From positions 1 to 8,870 of the forward strand of contig SEHC01000130.1 of assembly GCA_004173415.1 (NCBI GenBank): DNA of 8,870 bases. The letters are read 5' to 3'. The position numbers and the translations under genes are program-made. Under the pieces are notes generated by a model. That model had not been told where the DNA came from. It searched no databases and saw only the letters and a list, made by a program, of their open reading frames with translations. Shown in pieces: positions 1 to 6,169 of the stretch. How positions within the stretch are numbered: the stretch's first letter is position 1; each line of letters opens with the position of its first letter. The stretch comes from Lysobacteraceae bacterium. GTDB taxonomy: Bacteria; Pseudomonadota; Gammaproteobacteria; Xanthomonadales; Xanthomonadaceae.

Positions 1-149
1 TCGATCACGGTGACCTGCAGGCGCGTGTCCGCTTGCTGCGTGGCCGGAACAGGCATCGGATAGTCGTCCGCCGGAATCTTGACGGCTGCGGCCGAGAACG
101 AGGTCAGCAGGCATGCCGCGAGAAAGGCGGTCGCCAGAATATTCTTCAT
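1..149 (-). CDS. Secreted protein of unknown function, N-terminal part (runs off the left edge)
   Basis: Only the first 49 codons are in the window. The ATG (149-147) follows a purine-rich GGGGGA about 7 nt upstream, an adequate ribosome binding site. The protein begins MKNILATAFLAACLLTSFSA, with a short basic start, a hydrophobic core and small residues ending in SAAA before VKIPADDYP. This is a typical Sec signal peptide, probably cut by signal peptidase I near residue 22. An internal LAAC at residues 10-13 resembles a lipobox, but hydrophobic sequence continues after it, so a lipoprotein is less likely. The visible mature part (VKIPADDYPMPVP and then TRLQVTVI) is too short to assign to a family. 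Codons end mostly in G or C, as expected for a native gene. Export to the periplasm or beyond is the only role I can support. Confidence 0.75.
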   Translation of the reverse strand, partial: MKNILATAFLAACLLTSFSAAAVKIPADDYPMPVPATQQADTRLQVTVI

Positions 150-175
150 CGTTTATCCCCCAGGACAGACGTCAT
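146..175 (-). other. Possible 9-codon leader ORF overlapping the start of the secreted-protein gene
   Basis: On the minus strand an ATG at 175-173 opens MTSVLGDKR and stops at TGA (148-146). That stop overlaps the ATG of the downstream gene in an ATGA arrangement, the usual geometry of translational coupling. A GGGA lies about 5 nt before this ATG. So short an ORF could arise by chance, and the downstream gene has its own ribosome binding site. Confidence 0.2.
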
Positions 176-238
176 GGTATCCCGGGAGCTGGGTTCGGGT
201 TCTACGCTTGATACGAGAATTTTTCGCAGTAGGGGCCC

Positions 239-270
239 GTAGGTTGGGCGGAGCGAAGCGATCCCCATCG
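239..270 (+). repeat. Partial GTAGGTTGGGC...AGCGAAGCG interspersed repeat
   Basis: The stretch starts GTAGGTTGGGCGGAGCGAAG and continues CGATCCCCATCG. It resembles a widespread class of short proteobacterial intergenic repeats in which GTAGGTTGGGC is followed by AGCGAAGCG and an inverted CCCAAC. Here the second arm has decayed to CCCCATC, so this would be a half or degenerate copy. The call rests on recalled similarity only; there is no second copy in the window. Confidence 0.35.
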
Positions 271-362
271 TTGTTCATGCCCCGCGTGGAAGGCAGACGC
301 GCTTCGCTGTTGAGCGCTGCCACGCCGCCCGTACTACCCACTTCCTCCGCTTCCCCCAGACC

Positions 363-594
363 TTGTAGGAGCGGGCCATGCCCGCGACCGCTCTCGCCGG
401 CGATGCAGCCAAAAGCGTCGCGGGCATGGCCCGCTCCTACAAGGGAACCACACAAGCTGCAAAAGCGTCGCGGGCATGGCCCGCTCCTACAAGGGAACCG
501 CACAAGCTGCCAAAAGCGTCGCGGGCATGGCCCGCTCCTACAAGGGAACCGCACAAGCTGCCAAAAGCGTCGCGGGCATGGCCCGCTCCTACAA
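363..594. repeat. REP/BIME cluster: one forward REP plus four tandem inverted REPs
   Basis: A 26-base element starting TTGTAGGAGCGGGCCATGCC occurs once forward (363-388). Its exact inverse complement occurs four times (417-442, 467-492, 518-543, 569-594). Each copy can fold on itself through GCGGGC/GCCCGC around a 3-nt loop. The forward copy and first inverted copy are 28 nt apart and form a classic bacterial interspersed mosaic element. The inverted half together with its linker (GGGAACCGCACAAGCTGCC and AAAAGC) then repeats with a period of 50-51 bp, with only one or two differences between units. Such elements are known to be mobilised by REP-associated tyrosine transposases (RAYTs); none is encoded here. 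The cluster lies just past the 3' end of the TIR gene, where REPs commonly sit and may affect mRNA 3' ends. Confidence 0.92.
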
Positions 595-637
595 GGGAAC
601 CGCGCGAGCCGTCGAGTCCGCAGGAGTTGGAGCGAAG

Positions 638-674
638 GGTTATCCCTCGGGTTCGTGAGTAGGGCGCAATAACC
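638..674. repeat. Weak dyad GGTTAT...ATAACC downstream of the TIR gene
   Basis: GGTTAT (638-643) and ATAACC (669-674) form a 6-bp inverted repeat separated by 25 nt. The right part, GGGCGCAATAACCGGAGGGC, resembles another short intergenic repeat seen in gammaproteobacteria (GCGCAATAACC followed by a G-rich stretch). It lacks a T-tract, so I do not call it a terminator. Confidence 0.25.
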
Positions 675-718
675 GGAGGGCAGTGCCCCGCATGGATTCG
701 CCGGGGTGCAGGACCTCG

Positions 719-2692
719 TCAGATCATGCTGCAGAACGGCGGCGCTTGCTTTTCATTGCACACATCGGGCCGCGTGCGGCCGGTCTTCCAATAGTCCAGC
801 AGCCCCAGTTGCCGGGCGACCGCCGGGAAACCCGGATCGGACAGGGTGCTGCGCAGGCTGCGATCCCAGAACAGCGAGGGGCCGGGATACTCCCGCGTCG
901 TCGCGATCCGGCTCGCGACCAGGAACGCTTCGTGGTTCGCGCCGAGATCGGCGAGCAGCTTCGGAACCGCCTCCCACTGCTGGCGTTCCTCCAGCGCCAG
1001 CAGCGTCTGCACCGCGTGCGCCCTGGCCGCTGGATCCGCCGATGCCAGTGCGCGCTCACCCTCCAGCAGGGCCGCGCGCAGTTGCGTGGGGAGCGGCAAG
1101 GCCGGGTCCGCCAGCAGCGCGGTGTCGCGGCTGTCCATGGCCTTGTACGAGGTGAGCCGTTTCGCGAAGGCGGCATCCGGCGCAAGGTCTATCGCCGCGT
1201 CATAGAACGCAATCGCCTCACCTGGTTTGCCCGCGGTGACAAGGGCGTCGGCCAGCGTAAGCGGGGTATGGACATACAGGGCCAGCATGTCGTTGGCCCG
1301 GTGCAGTTCTTCCAGCGCCTCGGCGGTCCGGCCGACGTTGACCAGCATCCACCCGTATTGATGGTATTCGCACCCGCAATCCAGCCGGCGGGCGGCCAGG
1401 GCCCGTTTCAACAGGGCTTCGCGACCGATCCAGTCGTGCCGGTCGACCACCATCGACTTGATGTAGAGCGCCTCGCTGTTGCGGGGATCGATCGCCACCG
1501 CGCGGTCGGCCGCCTCACGGCCACTCGCGCGGGCCGCCTCGGCGATCCGACGGTCGTCCGTGCTCCTGGAGACCTTCCAGTACCCACCGGCGACGGCTGC
1601 CCAATCCCAGGAGAAATCCGGAACGGCGGCGACGACGCGCTGGGCGGGAACCAGGGCCTTGCGTCCGTCCTGCAGGTTGGGATTCCAGTGGCCCTCGCAG
1701 AATTGCATGTAGTCCCTGAGGACGGCATCGGGCAGCGGCTTGTCGTAGGTGGATGCACCGAACAGCCCGCAGCGGACGACGTTGCCCGCGTCGACGGCGA
1801 TGTGGCGCGGAATCCTCGAGACTTCATTCCCGTCATAATCGAACGTGTGCGACCACAGGGTCGTGCCGGAGCGCTCGTTGACCAGGCGGCTGATGACGCG
1901 GATCGTGGCGCCGTCGCGCTGGATCGTGCCGCCCAGCGCGTAGGCCGGCGCCGTGCCCGGTGGCGGGGCCGGCGCGGTGGAAACACCGACCACCCCGGCG
2001 ACACTGAAGGCCGCGTTGATTTCCGCATCGACCGTATCGCGAAGCCTGGCGGGCAGCTCCGCGGACAACAGCTGGAAGCCGGCCAGGCGGACGGTCATGG
2101 CGTGGGTCACGGGCGCGGTGGGCCGCATTCCCCGCCAGGCCGCGCCCGCCGCGCCCAGCGCAAGCAGGCCGCCGGCGGCGATCGCCAGCCAGCGCCGCGA
2201 GAACCGGGTCGTGCGGCGCGACGCCGCTCGGCCCCCGGCGGTGGCCGGCGTGGCGGAAGCTGAAATCTGCGCGACCCGGGCGACCAGGGTATCGACCGAC
2301 CTGTCCCAGCCTTCGAAGGCGTTGATCCATTGCCGTGTCGACAGCTCGTAGGCGAAGGCGTCGCTGGGCTGCACGTCCCTGAGGCGCAGCGCAATGACCG
2401 GCACGTTGTAGCGGCTGGCCAGCGAAAGCTCCTTCTTGATCTCAACGCTGGTGTTGGCCGCCTCGGAGAAGACCAGGGCCACCGCGCGGGCGCTGCGCAG
2501 CGACTGCACGATCGCCTCCTGGTAGTTCTCGCCCGGCCGCACGTCGCGCATGGCAATCCAGCAGGCGGTGCCACGGCGTTCGATCGCCTTGCACAGCTTC
2601 AGCGCCTCGCTGCGGTCTGCGGTCGCGTAACTGATGAAGACCGGGGGCGTTGGCCCGGCTTCATGGTCGATGGCAGGGCCGGCTTCGTTCAC
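719..2692 (-). CDS. TIR domain / transmembrane / TolB-like / TPR protein
   Basis: A 657-residue protein with an N-terminal TIR domain (about residues 16-140). Visible marks are FISYATAD (19-26), the W45-containing strand, the PGENY loop (53-57) and the FSEAAN...SVEIKKEL segment. E88 there aligns with the catalytic glutamate of NAD-cleaving TIR domains. An Arg-rich stretch (RRTTRFSRRW, 159-168) precedes one hydrophobic helix (about 168-185). By the positive-inside rule the TIR is cytoplasmic and the rest periplasmic. Residues about 196-305 resemble the TolB-like domain of CadC-type and adenylate-cyclase-type sensors (ALGGTIQRDGATIRVISRL, then LWSHTFD). TPR-like helices follow (about 380-530, e.g. 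AEALEELHRAND), and the protein ends LGLLDYWKTG...DVC...PPFC. The start is the GTG at 2692-2690, because the promoter's predicted transcript begins inside the longer frame, downstream of an earlier GTG at 2812. No strong ribosome binding site precedes it. Likely role, by inference: an envelope-sensing receptor signalling through TIR enzymatic or scaffold activity. Family features are clear; ligand, activity and pathway are unknown. Confidence 0.9.
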   Translation of the reverse strand: MNEAGPAIDHEAGPTPPVFISYATADRSEALKLCKAIERRGTACWIAMRDVRPGENYQEAIVQSLRSARAVALVFSEAANTSVEIKKELSLASRYNVPVIALRLRDVQPSDAFAYELSTRQWINAFEGWDRSVDTLVARVAQISASATPATAGGRAASRRTTRFSRRWLAIAAGGLLALGAAGAAWRGMRPTAPVTHAMTVRLAGFQLLSAELPARLRDTVDAEINAAFSVAGVVGVSTAPAPPPGTAPAYALGGTIQRDGATIRVISRLVNERSGTTLWSHTFDYDGNEVSRIPRHIAVDAGNVVRCGLFGASTYDKPLPDAVLRDYMQFCEGHWNPNLQDGRKALVPAQRVVAAVPDFSWDWAAVAGGYWKVSRSTDDRRIAEAARASGREAADRAVAIDPRNSEALYIKSMVVDRHDWIGREALLKRALAARRLDCGCEYHQYGWMLVNVGRTAEALEELHRANDMLALYVHTPLTLADALVTAGKPGEAIAFYDAAIDLAPDAAFAKRLTSYKAMDSRDTALLADPALPLPTQLRAALLEGERALASADPAARAHAVQTLLALEERQQWEAVPKLLADLGANHEAFLVASRIATTREYPGPSLFWDRSLRSTLSDPGFPAVARQLGLLDYWKTGRTRPDVCNEKQAPPFCSMI

Positions 2693-2791
2693 TGCGTTGA
2701 CACCACGGGGGCAACGTCCCTGGCGAGTGGGGAAGGGAGAACCGGGCCGGCATTGGTGCGTGTGCAGGCCGACCCCACCGGCTACCGCGCA

Positions 2792-2820
2792 GGTATAAAC
2801 CCGTACCGGCACCTTGGCAA
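2792..2820 (-). promoter_or_regulatory. Sigma70-type promoter of the TIR gene
   Basis: On the minus strand TTGCCA (2820-2815, five of six matches to TTGACA) is followed by exactly 17 nt and TATACC (2797-2792, four of six matches to TATAAT). Transcription would start near 2785, giving a leader of about 93 nt before the GTG at 2692. It is the best promoter match I found in the window. It argues against the in-frame GTG at 2812, which would lie upstream of the transcript. Confidence 0.6.
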
Positions 2821-2827
2821 TGATCCG

Positions 2828-2842
2828 CGGCCCTCGGGGCCG
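2828..2842. other. GC-rich hairpin between the small ORF and the TIR promoter
   Basis: CGGCCC (2828-2833), a 3-nt loop TCG and GGGCCG (2837-2842) form a perfect 6-bp stem. It sits 7 bp upstream of the TIR promoter -35 box and within the abnormal tail of the small ORF. It could attenuate transcription from the small gene, but no T-tract follows on either strand. Confidence 0.3.
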
Positions 2843-2984
2843 GCTGGGCGCCGACAGGCGAAGGCGCTGCTGCGGGAATCAACCTGCGCTGGCTGGTGAT
2901 CTCCAGGGTCTGGCCCTTGCCGGCGCTGCTGCGCTTGGGCTGGGACAGGGAGATGCTGTTCTTGGCGGGGGCCTTGGATGGCAT

Positions 2985-3428
2985 GGGGTTTCCTCGTATC
3001 GAGGCGCCGTGGGGCAGGCCGTGACCTGCAGGGCGCGGGTGCGGACGTCCGGGACGATGGAGAGTCCTGGAGCGGTGGTTCCCCCTCCTGCTGTGGGCGG
3101 GCGCGCACTCACGCACCGCGGGGACAATGCGGTGGCGTGGGAGGTCGGGAGTCCGCGCATGGTGCCGTCCGGCCCATGAACATGATGTTATCCAGGCAAG
3201 GCGCGGCGGCGCGGACTGCGCCAGATGGGGTTGTCCGCTTGCGTGGCGTGTTTCGATCACGCAGTCCCTGTGCCTGCGTCGCGGCAGCCGGACGCGCCCC
3301 AGGGCGAGGCGGGGGACCGGTGGCAGGGCGCCCGTCGCCAGCGCGGGCCCGGCGCCAAGGGCCTGCGTTCCGCGTGCGACGGGGCCGCGAATATACTGGC
3401 CCCAAACAGGATCCCAGGGGGGAGCGTG
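2985..3428. other. Divergent spacer of about 440 bp
   Basis: This stretch lies between the small ORF (minus) and the secreted coiled-coil gene (plus). I see no RNA gene or repeat. It contains several overlapping open frames of low quality on both strands, as expected from GC-rich DNA. The frame of the plus-strand gene is open 68 codons upstream of its start, but that part has no ribosome binding site and no protein-like character. A purine run on the minus strand (GCAGGAGGGGGAACC, about 3080-3094) resembles a ribosome binding site but has no start codon at a usable distance. The only supported element is the promoter near its right end. Confidence 0.6.
3368..3397 (+). promoter_or_regulatory. 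Probable promoter of the secreted coiled-coil protein gene
   Basis: TATACT (3392-3397, five of six matches to the -10 consensus) stands out in very GC-rich DNA 31 bp before the ATG. The best -35 at suitable spacing is only TTCCGC (3368-3373, 18-nt spacer), which is weak. Transcription from about 3404 would give a leader of about 25 nt that includes the ribosome binding site. Confidence 0.45.
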
Positions 3429-5360
3429 ATGGCATTTCCGGTCAGGTCGGTGGGTATCGCATTACTGTCACTGGCGATGCTGCTGGGCCCGCGCGAGGCG
3501 GTGGCCCAGCAGGCGCAGGATCAAACGGTGGATCGCGCGACCTGGGGCATCTACACGCAGCTGGCCGGCACCACGCGCCAGGCCGGGGCCAATGGCTACC
3601 AGCTGCACTGGCGCTGGTCACAGCCGGGCAGGGAGCTGATCGAGGAATACCGCGCGCCCTCCGGCGGCAAGGTCAGGCACACGAACACCATTACCCCCGG
3701 TCCCAGCCCCGGCACGCTGCGCGCCATCGGTTCCTCGCTGGGCGGCAAGCAGTGGAATGGCACCGTGCAGGCCGACGGCAGCGTGGTGTACGCCGGCACC
3801 GGGATGCTGAAGATGCCGTACAAGGCGTTGATTGCCAGCGACGGCGCCTACGAGATCCGGATGCTGAAGATGCGCGACGGCGTGGTCGAGTCGGTGGCCG
3901 AGGCGCAGGCCTACAACCGATTTTTCCCGGTCGATGGGAAGACCGCCGACGCCCCGCTCACGGCGACGGCGCCGACCGTGGCGATGACGGGCGTGGCGCC
4001 TCCTGGCGGCGATCCCGCGCCTGCGCCGCCCGTCGCGGTCGACACCCCACTGCCCGGGACGGTGGCCGTGGCAGAGCCGGCACCGGCGCCGGTGCTCGAC
4101 CCCGCGCAGCGCAAGCAACACGCGCTCAACCAGGTTTACTGGAACCATTTGCTGCGGCCGGCGGGGGCGGGTGGGGAAGCAGGCCGATGGATCGGGGAGG
4201 GCAACAGGATGATGACCGCCGTGACCGGGACCGGGAACGGTGAACGCTTCGTCCTGGCCAACTGGGTGGTCGGCGCCAATGGAGTGCCGATCGAATTCCA
4301 CGGCTCGGTCGTGCTGGATCCGGTTCGCGGAACCTGGACCCAGTACGAGGGCGAAAAGCCGGTGCGGGTCGCACGGGTCGCCTCTTCCAGCGGACAGGAC
4401 TTCTTTGTCCAGGTGCTGCCCGAACTCGGGGTGACACCGCTTGACGCGGCCAAATACAGCACCAACGAACGCCTGGGTCCGACCAGCATCATCTCGACGC
4501 CTGCCGGCATCCCGGAATCCACTTTTGAATGGAAATCCGAAGCCGATGCCGTCGCCTTGTTCGACCAGGCAGCCGCGGAGCGCGCCACTGCCCATGCGCG
4601 CGAACAGGCCGCGGCCGCCGAAGCCCAGCGCGTGGCCGTCGAGCAGATCCTGGAACAGCAGCGCAGGTATGCAGAGATGAATGCGCAGCAGGAGATACTG
4701 GACGCGCAGGCGGACTACGAGTTCGAACTGGAGCGCCAGGAGAAGGCCGCGCGATGGGCCCAGTCCAGTGCCGCCGCCCAGCAGGGGCTGGCCGATTCGA
4801 TCTCGCGCCTGAACAGCACGGTCGCCTCGGTGGAAGCCCAGCAGGCGCAGTACCGTGCGCAGCAGGAAGCGATCCGCGCGCAGCAGGAAGCGGCGGCGCG
4901 CCAGGCCGATGCGCAACGCGCCCGCGAAGCGAGCGCCCGCCAGTACGAGGCGGCGCGACAATACGAGGCGCAGTCGGCGGCAGCGGCCTCGAGCGCGCCT
5001 GCGCTGGTCGTGTCGTCGGCTCCGGCGCCGGTGGCCGCGCCAGCGGCAGCGCCGGGCAATACGGGCAGCACTGCCTTCGCCTTCTGCGTCGCCATCAAGC
5101 CGGGCGCCTACATGGATGCGCCGGGCGCCATGTTCCTGTCGGCCGTCACTTCCCTCGACAGGCAAGGCTACTCGGCCATGGGCGCCCAGCAGGCCTTCGC
5201 TTCCCGGATCAATGCGCAGTACGGCGTTTCGGTGGGCTCCAGCTCCTGCACGACCTATCCCGACCGGGCCACGGCCCAGGCCCGTTGGCAGGAGCAGCAC
5301 GACACGTTCGGGCTGAAGTCCTACCGGAAGGTGGCCACCGGAATGCCGGTGACCCCCTGA
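3429..5360 (+). CDS. Secreted coiled-coil protein with two-cysteine C-terminal domain, function unknown
   Basis: A 643-residue protein. The ATG at 3429 follows GGGGGGAG about 4 nt upstream and begins a clear Sec signal peptide, MAFPVRSVGIALLSLAMLLG, with likely cleavage after AVA (residue 26). Layout: a Trp/Tyr/Gly-rich, probably beta domain (about 33-170); a Pro/Ala linker (about 185-225); a second probably beta-rich region (about 235-360, with GRWIGEG and HGSVVLDP); a long Ala/Gln/Glu/Arg-rich helical region, very likely coiled coil (about 373-518, with repeats such as RAQQEAIRAQQEAAARQ); a second Ala/Pro linker (about 519-545); and a compact C-terminal domain (about 549-643) with two cysteines, C553 in FAFCVAI and C607 in SSSCTTY, that could form a disulfide in the periplasm. 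It has its own promoter-like sequence and is divergent from the TIR gene. I do not recognise the family. Export and domain layout are well supported; the function is not. Confidence 0.9.
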   Translation: MAFPVRSVGIALLSLAMLLGPREAVAQQAQDQTVDRATWGIYTQLAGTTRQAGANGYQLHWRWSQPGRELIEEYRAPSGGKVRHTNTITPGPSPGTLRAIGSSLGGKQWNGTVQADGSVVYAGTGMLKMPYKALIASDGAYEIRMLKMRDGVVESVAEAQAYNRFFPVDGKTADAPLTATAPTVAMTGVAPPGGDPAPAPPVAVDTPLPGTVAVAEPAPAPVLDPAQRKQHALNQVYWNHLLRPAGAGGEAGRWIGEGNRMMTAVTGTGNGERFVLANWVVGANGVPIEFHGSVVLDPVRGTWTQYEGEKPVRVARVASSSGQDFFVQVLPELGVTPLDAAKYSTNERLGPTSIISTPAGIPESTFEWKSEADAVALFDQAAAERATAHAREQAAAAEAQRVAVEQILEQQRRYAEMNAQQEILDAQADYEFELERQEKAARWAQSSAAAQQGLADSISRLNSTVASVEAQQAQYRAQQEAIRAQQEAAARQADAQRAREASARQYEAARQYEAQSAAAASSAPALVVSSAPAPVAAPAAAPGNTGSTAFAFCVAIKPGAYMDAPGAMFLSAVTSLDRQGYSAMGAQQAFASRINAQYGVSVGSSSCTTYPDRATAQARWQEQHDTFGLKSYRKVATGMPVTP

Positions 5361-5395
5361 GCCGACGCGGGCGCGATGCGGGTGCTTGCGATGGG

Positions 5396-5413
5396 TAGGG
5401 TGCTTTCACCTTG
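5396..5413 (+). terminator. Weak hairpin after the secreted coiled-coil gene
   Basis: TAGGGTG (5396-5402), loop CTTT, then CACCTTG (5407-5413) can form a 7-bp stem with two G-T pairs, 35 nt after the stop codon. No T-tract follows, so it is at best a poor rho-independent terminator. Nothing else is evident between 5361 and 5583. Confidence 0.2.
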
Positions 5414-5583
5414 ATGCCCGCCCGTGGATGGCTGCCCGTCTTCGATCGCCTTCGCACTGTCTCAAGCCCGGTCCCGTTGGTCGGCCAGGTCGGCCCGATC
5501 GCTCCGCGGGCGGCACGTGGCCTGCCCGGGGTGTACAACGGTCTCGACCGCTGTCAGTCGTGCAGCGTCGACGGCCAGGCCTG

Positions 5584-5910
5584 ATGTTGTATCCGATGTT
5601 TTCCAGCGAGCGCATCGAGCGCCTGGCGCCGGGCATGGTGTTGGACATCGCCGCCGAACTCGTCTACTGGAAACACTGCCATCCCCACCGCAGGTTCTTC
5701 CACGACCGGTTGCCGTTCGAAGCCTATGTGCCCACGCTCAAGTTCGGCTACGACAGCTACCTCATCCATCATCACGAGCGGCTGGACGAACTGGTGCCGA
5801 TGCTGCAACGGCGCTACACCACCTTGAACGCGCATGAGCAGCTGGCCTGGCCCGATGCCATGGAGATCGTGAGGGCAACCTGGAAGCGGATGGGCGCGGC
5901 ATCGGATTGA
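5584..5910 (+). CDS. His-rich 108-residue cytoplasmic protein of unknown function
   Basis: The ATG at 5584 is preceded by a weak CCAGG about 6 nt upstream. The alternative ATG at 5596 has no better site. The frame is open for another 66 codons upstream, but that part is not protein-like. The product starts MLYPMFSSERIERLAPGMVL, has no signal peptide or membrane segment, and looks like a compact mixed alpha/beta fold. Histidines cluster in HCHPH (31-35) with H40, and in IHHHE (61-65), so a metal site is possible but unproven. The later part (FGYDSYLIHHHERLDELVPM, then AWPDAMEIVRATWKRM) has the regular hydrophobic pattern of a real folded protein. Codon usage agrees with its neighbours. I do not recognise the family. 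No partner is evident from the spacing: 223 bp from the gene before and a REP pair after it. Confidence 0.75.
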   Translation: MLYPMFSSERIERLAPGMVLDIAAELVYWKHCHPHRRFFHDRLPFEAYVPTLKFGYDSYLIHHHERLDELVPMLQRRYTTLNAHEQLAWPDAMEIVRATWKRMGAASD

Positions 5911-5977
5911 ATTGCCCAGCGGCGGCGCTGCATGTTCGTGGCAGGTCCTCACTGGTGCGTTCCATAGGCAACAAGCG

Positions 5978-6051
5978 GTAGGAGCGGGCCATGCCCGCGA
6001 CGCCTGTGCGGCGATGACGGGGAAGGGCGGTCGCGGGCATGGCCCGCTCCT
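5978..6051. repeat. REP pair (BIME) between the His-rich protein and lipoprotein genes
   Basis: A forward GTAGGAGCGGGCCATGCCCG element (5978-6001) and an inverted copy (6030-6051) face each other across 28 nt. They match the core of the elements at 363-594; the inverted copy ends CTCCTG instead of CTCCTAC. The intervening DNA differs from the other locus except for a shared GGCGATG. The pair can form one large cruciform-like hairpin or two small ones. Confidence 0.9.
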
Positions 6052-6169
6052 GCGGGGATGCGCTACAACGCGGAGATAAATGAAGCCGCGTTCACCTGCA
6101 CGCACCGACAATCGCGGCTGCCTGCCAAGGCACGACTTCGATCTCTCGCCCTTGCACAGGAAGCGCGCC

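Larger units (their letters stand above)
150..718. other. Gene-free repeat-bearing spacer
   Basis: This 569-bp stretch separates the 5' end of the secreted-protein gene from the 3' end of the TIR protein gene. It holds a partial GTAGGTTGGGC-type repeat (239-270), a REP cluster (363-594) and a weak dyad (638-674). The apparent reading frames across the REP cluster repeat the same short peptides because the DNA is tandemly repeated, so they are not genes. No convincing rho-independent terminator with a T-tract was seen for the TIR gene. The secreted-protein promoter must lie near 175-240 (minus). TAGAAC there is a possible -10, but without a good -35. Confidence 0.7.
2661..2984 (-). pseudogene. 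Short ORF with intact start but abnormal tail; probable truncated or frameshifted small gene
   Basis: The ATG (2984-2982) has a very good ribosome binding site, GAGGAAACCCC directly before it. The first 33 codons (MPSKAPAKNSISLSQPKRSS to ITSQR) end almost uniformly in C or G, as real genes here do. From about codon 34 (AGG TTG ATT) codon choice becomes mixed, and the remaining peptide is Pro/Arg/Gly-rich and unlike a folded protein. The frame also runs through a hairpin, the TIR promoter and the first 32 bases of the TIR gene. A TGA in a neighbouring frame at 2881-2879 would have ended a product of about 35 residues after a one-base slip. The simplest reading is a small basic protein whose true end was lost by an indel. 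Alternatively it is a genuine 107-residue ORF. I do not recognise the family. Confidence 0.45.

Noticed and set aside
363..610. Possible CRISPR-like array
   Set aside because: Units repeat every 50-51 bp, but the linkers between cores are themselves repeated rather than unique spacers, and the first copy is inverted. This is a REP/BIME cluster.
378..662. Repeat peptides encoded across the REP cluster
   Set aside because: Repeating Arg/Ala/Pro peptides appear in several frames on both strands, as expected from translating tandem REPs; no start site supports a gene.
683..2263. Long plus-strand open frame of 526 codons opposite the TIR gene
   Set aside because: Its translation is Arg/Gln/Gly/Pro-rich with no domain. 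The opposite strand encodes a recognisable TIR-TM-TolB-TPR protein, so this is a shadow of GC-rich coding DNA.
3080..3094. Strong ribosome-binding-site-like purine run on the minus strand in the divergent spacer
   Set aside because: No ATG, GTG or TTG lies at a usable distance downstream, so it does not mark a gene.
3225..3428. Upstream extension of the secreted coiled-coil protein by 68 codons
   Set aside because: The extension would bury the signal peptide, has no ribosome binding site, and precedes the TATACT -10 and the real site GGGGGGAG before 3429.
3618..5300. Minus-strand open frame of 560 codons opposite the secreted coiled-coil gene
   Set aside because: The translation is Arg/Gly/His-rich without fold-like patterns, while the plus strand has a ribosome binding site, signal peptide and coherent domains.
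719..5360. TIR gene and neighbours as a Thoeris or other known TIR defence system
   Set aside because: No SLOG-domain ThsA-like protein, nuclease, cyclase or other effector is encoded nearby. The TIR protein is membrane-anchored with periplasmic TPRs, unlike ThsB.
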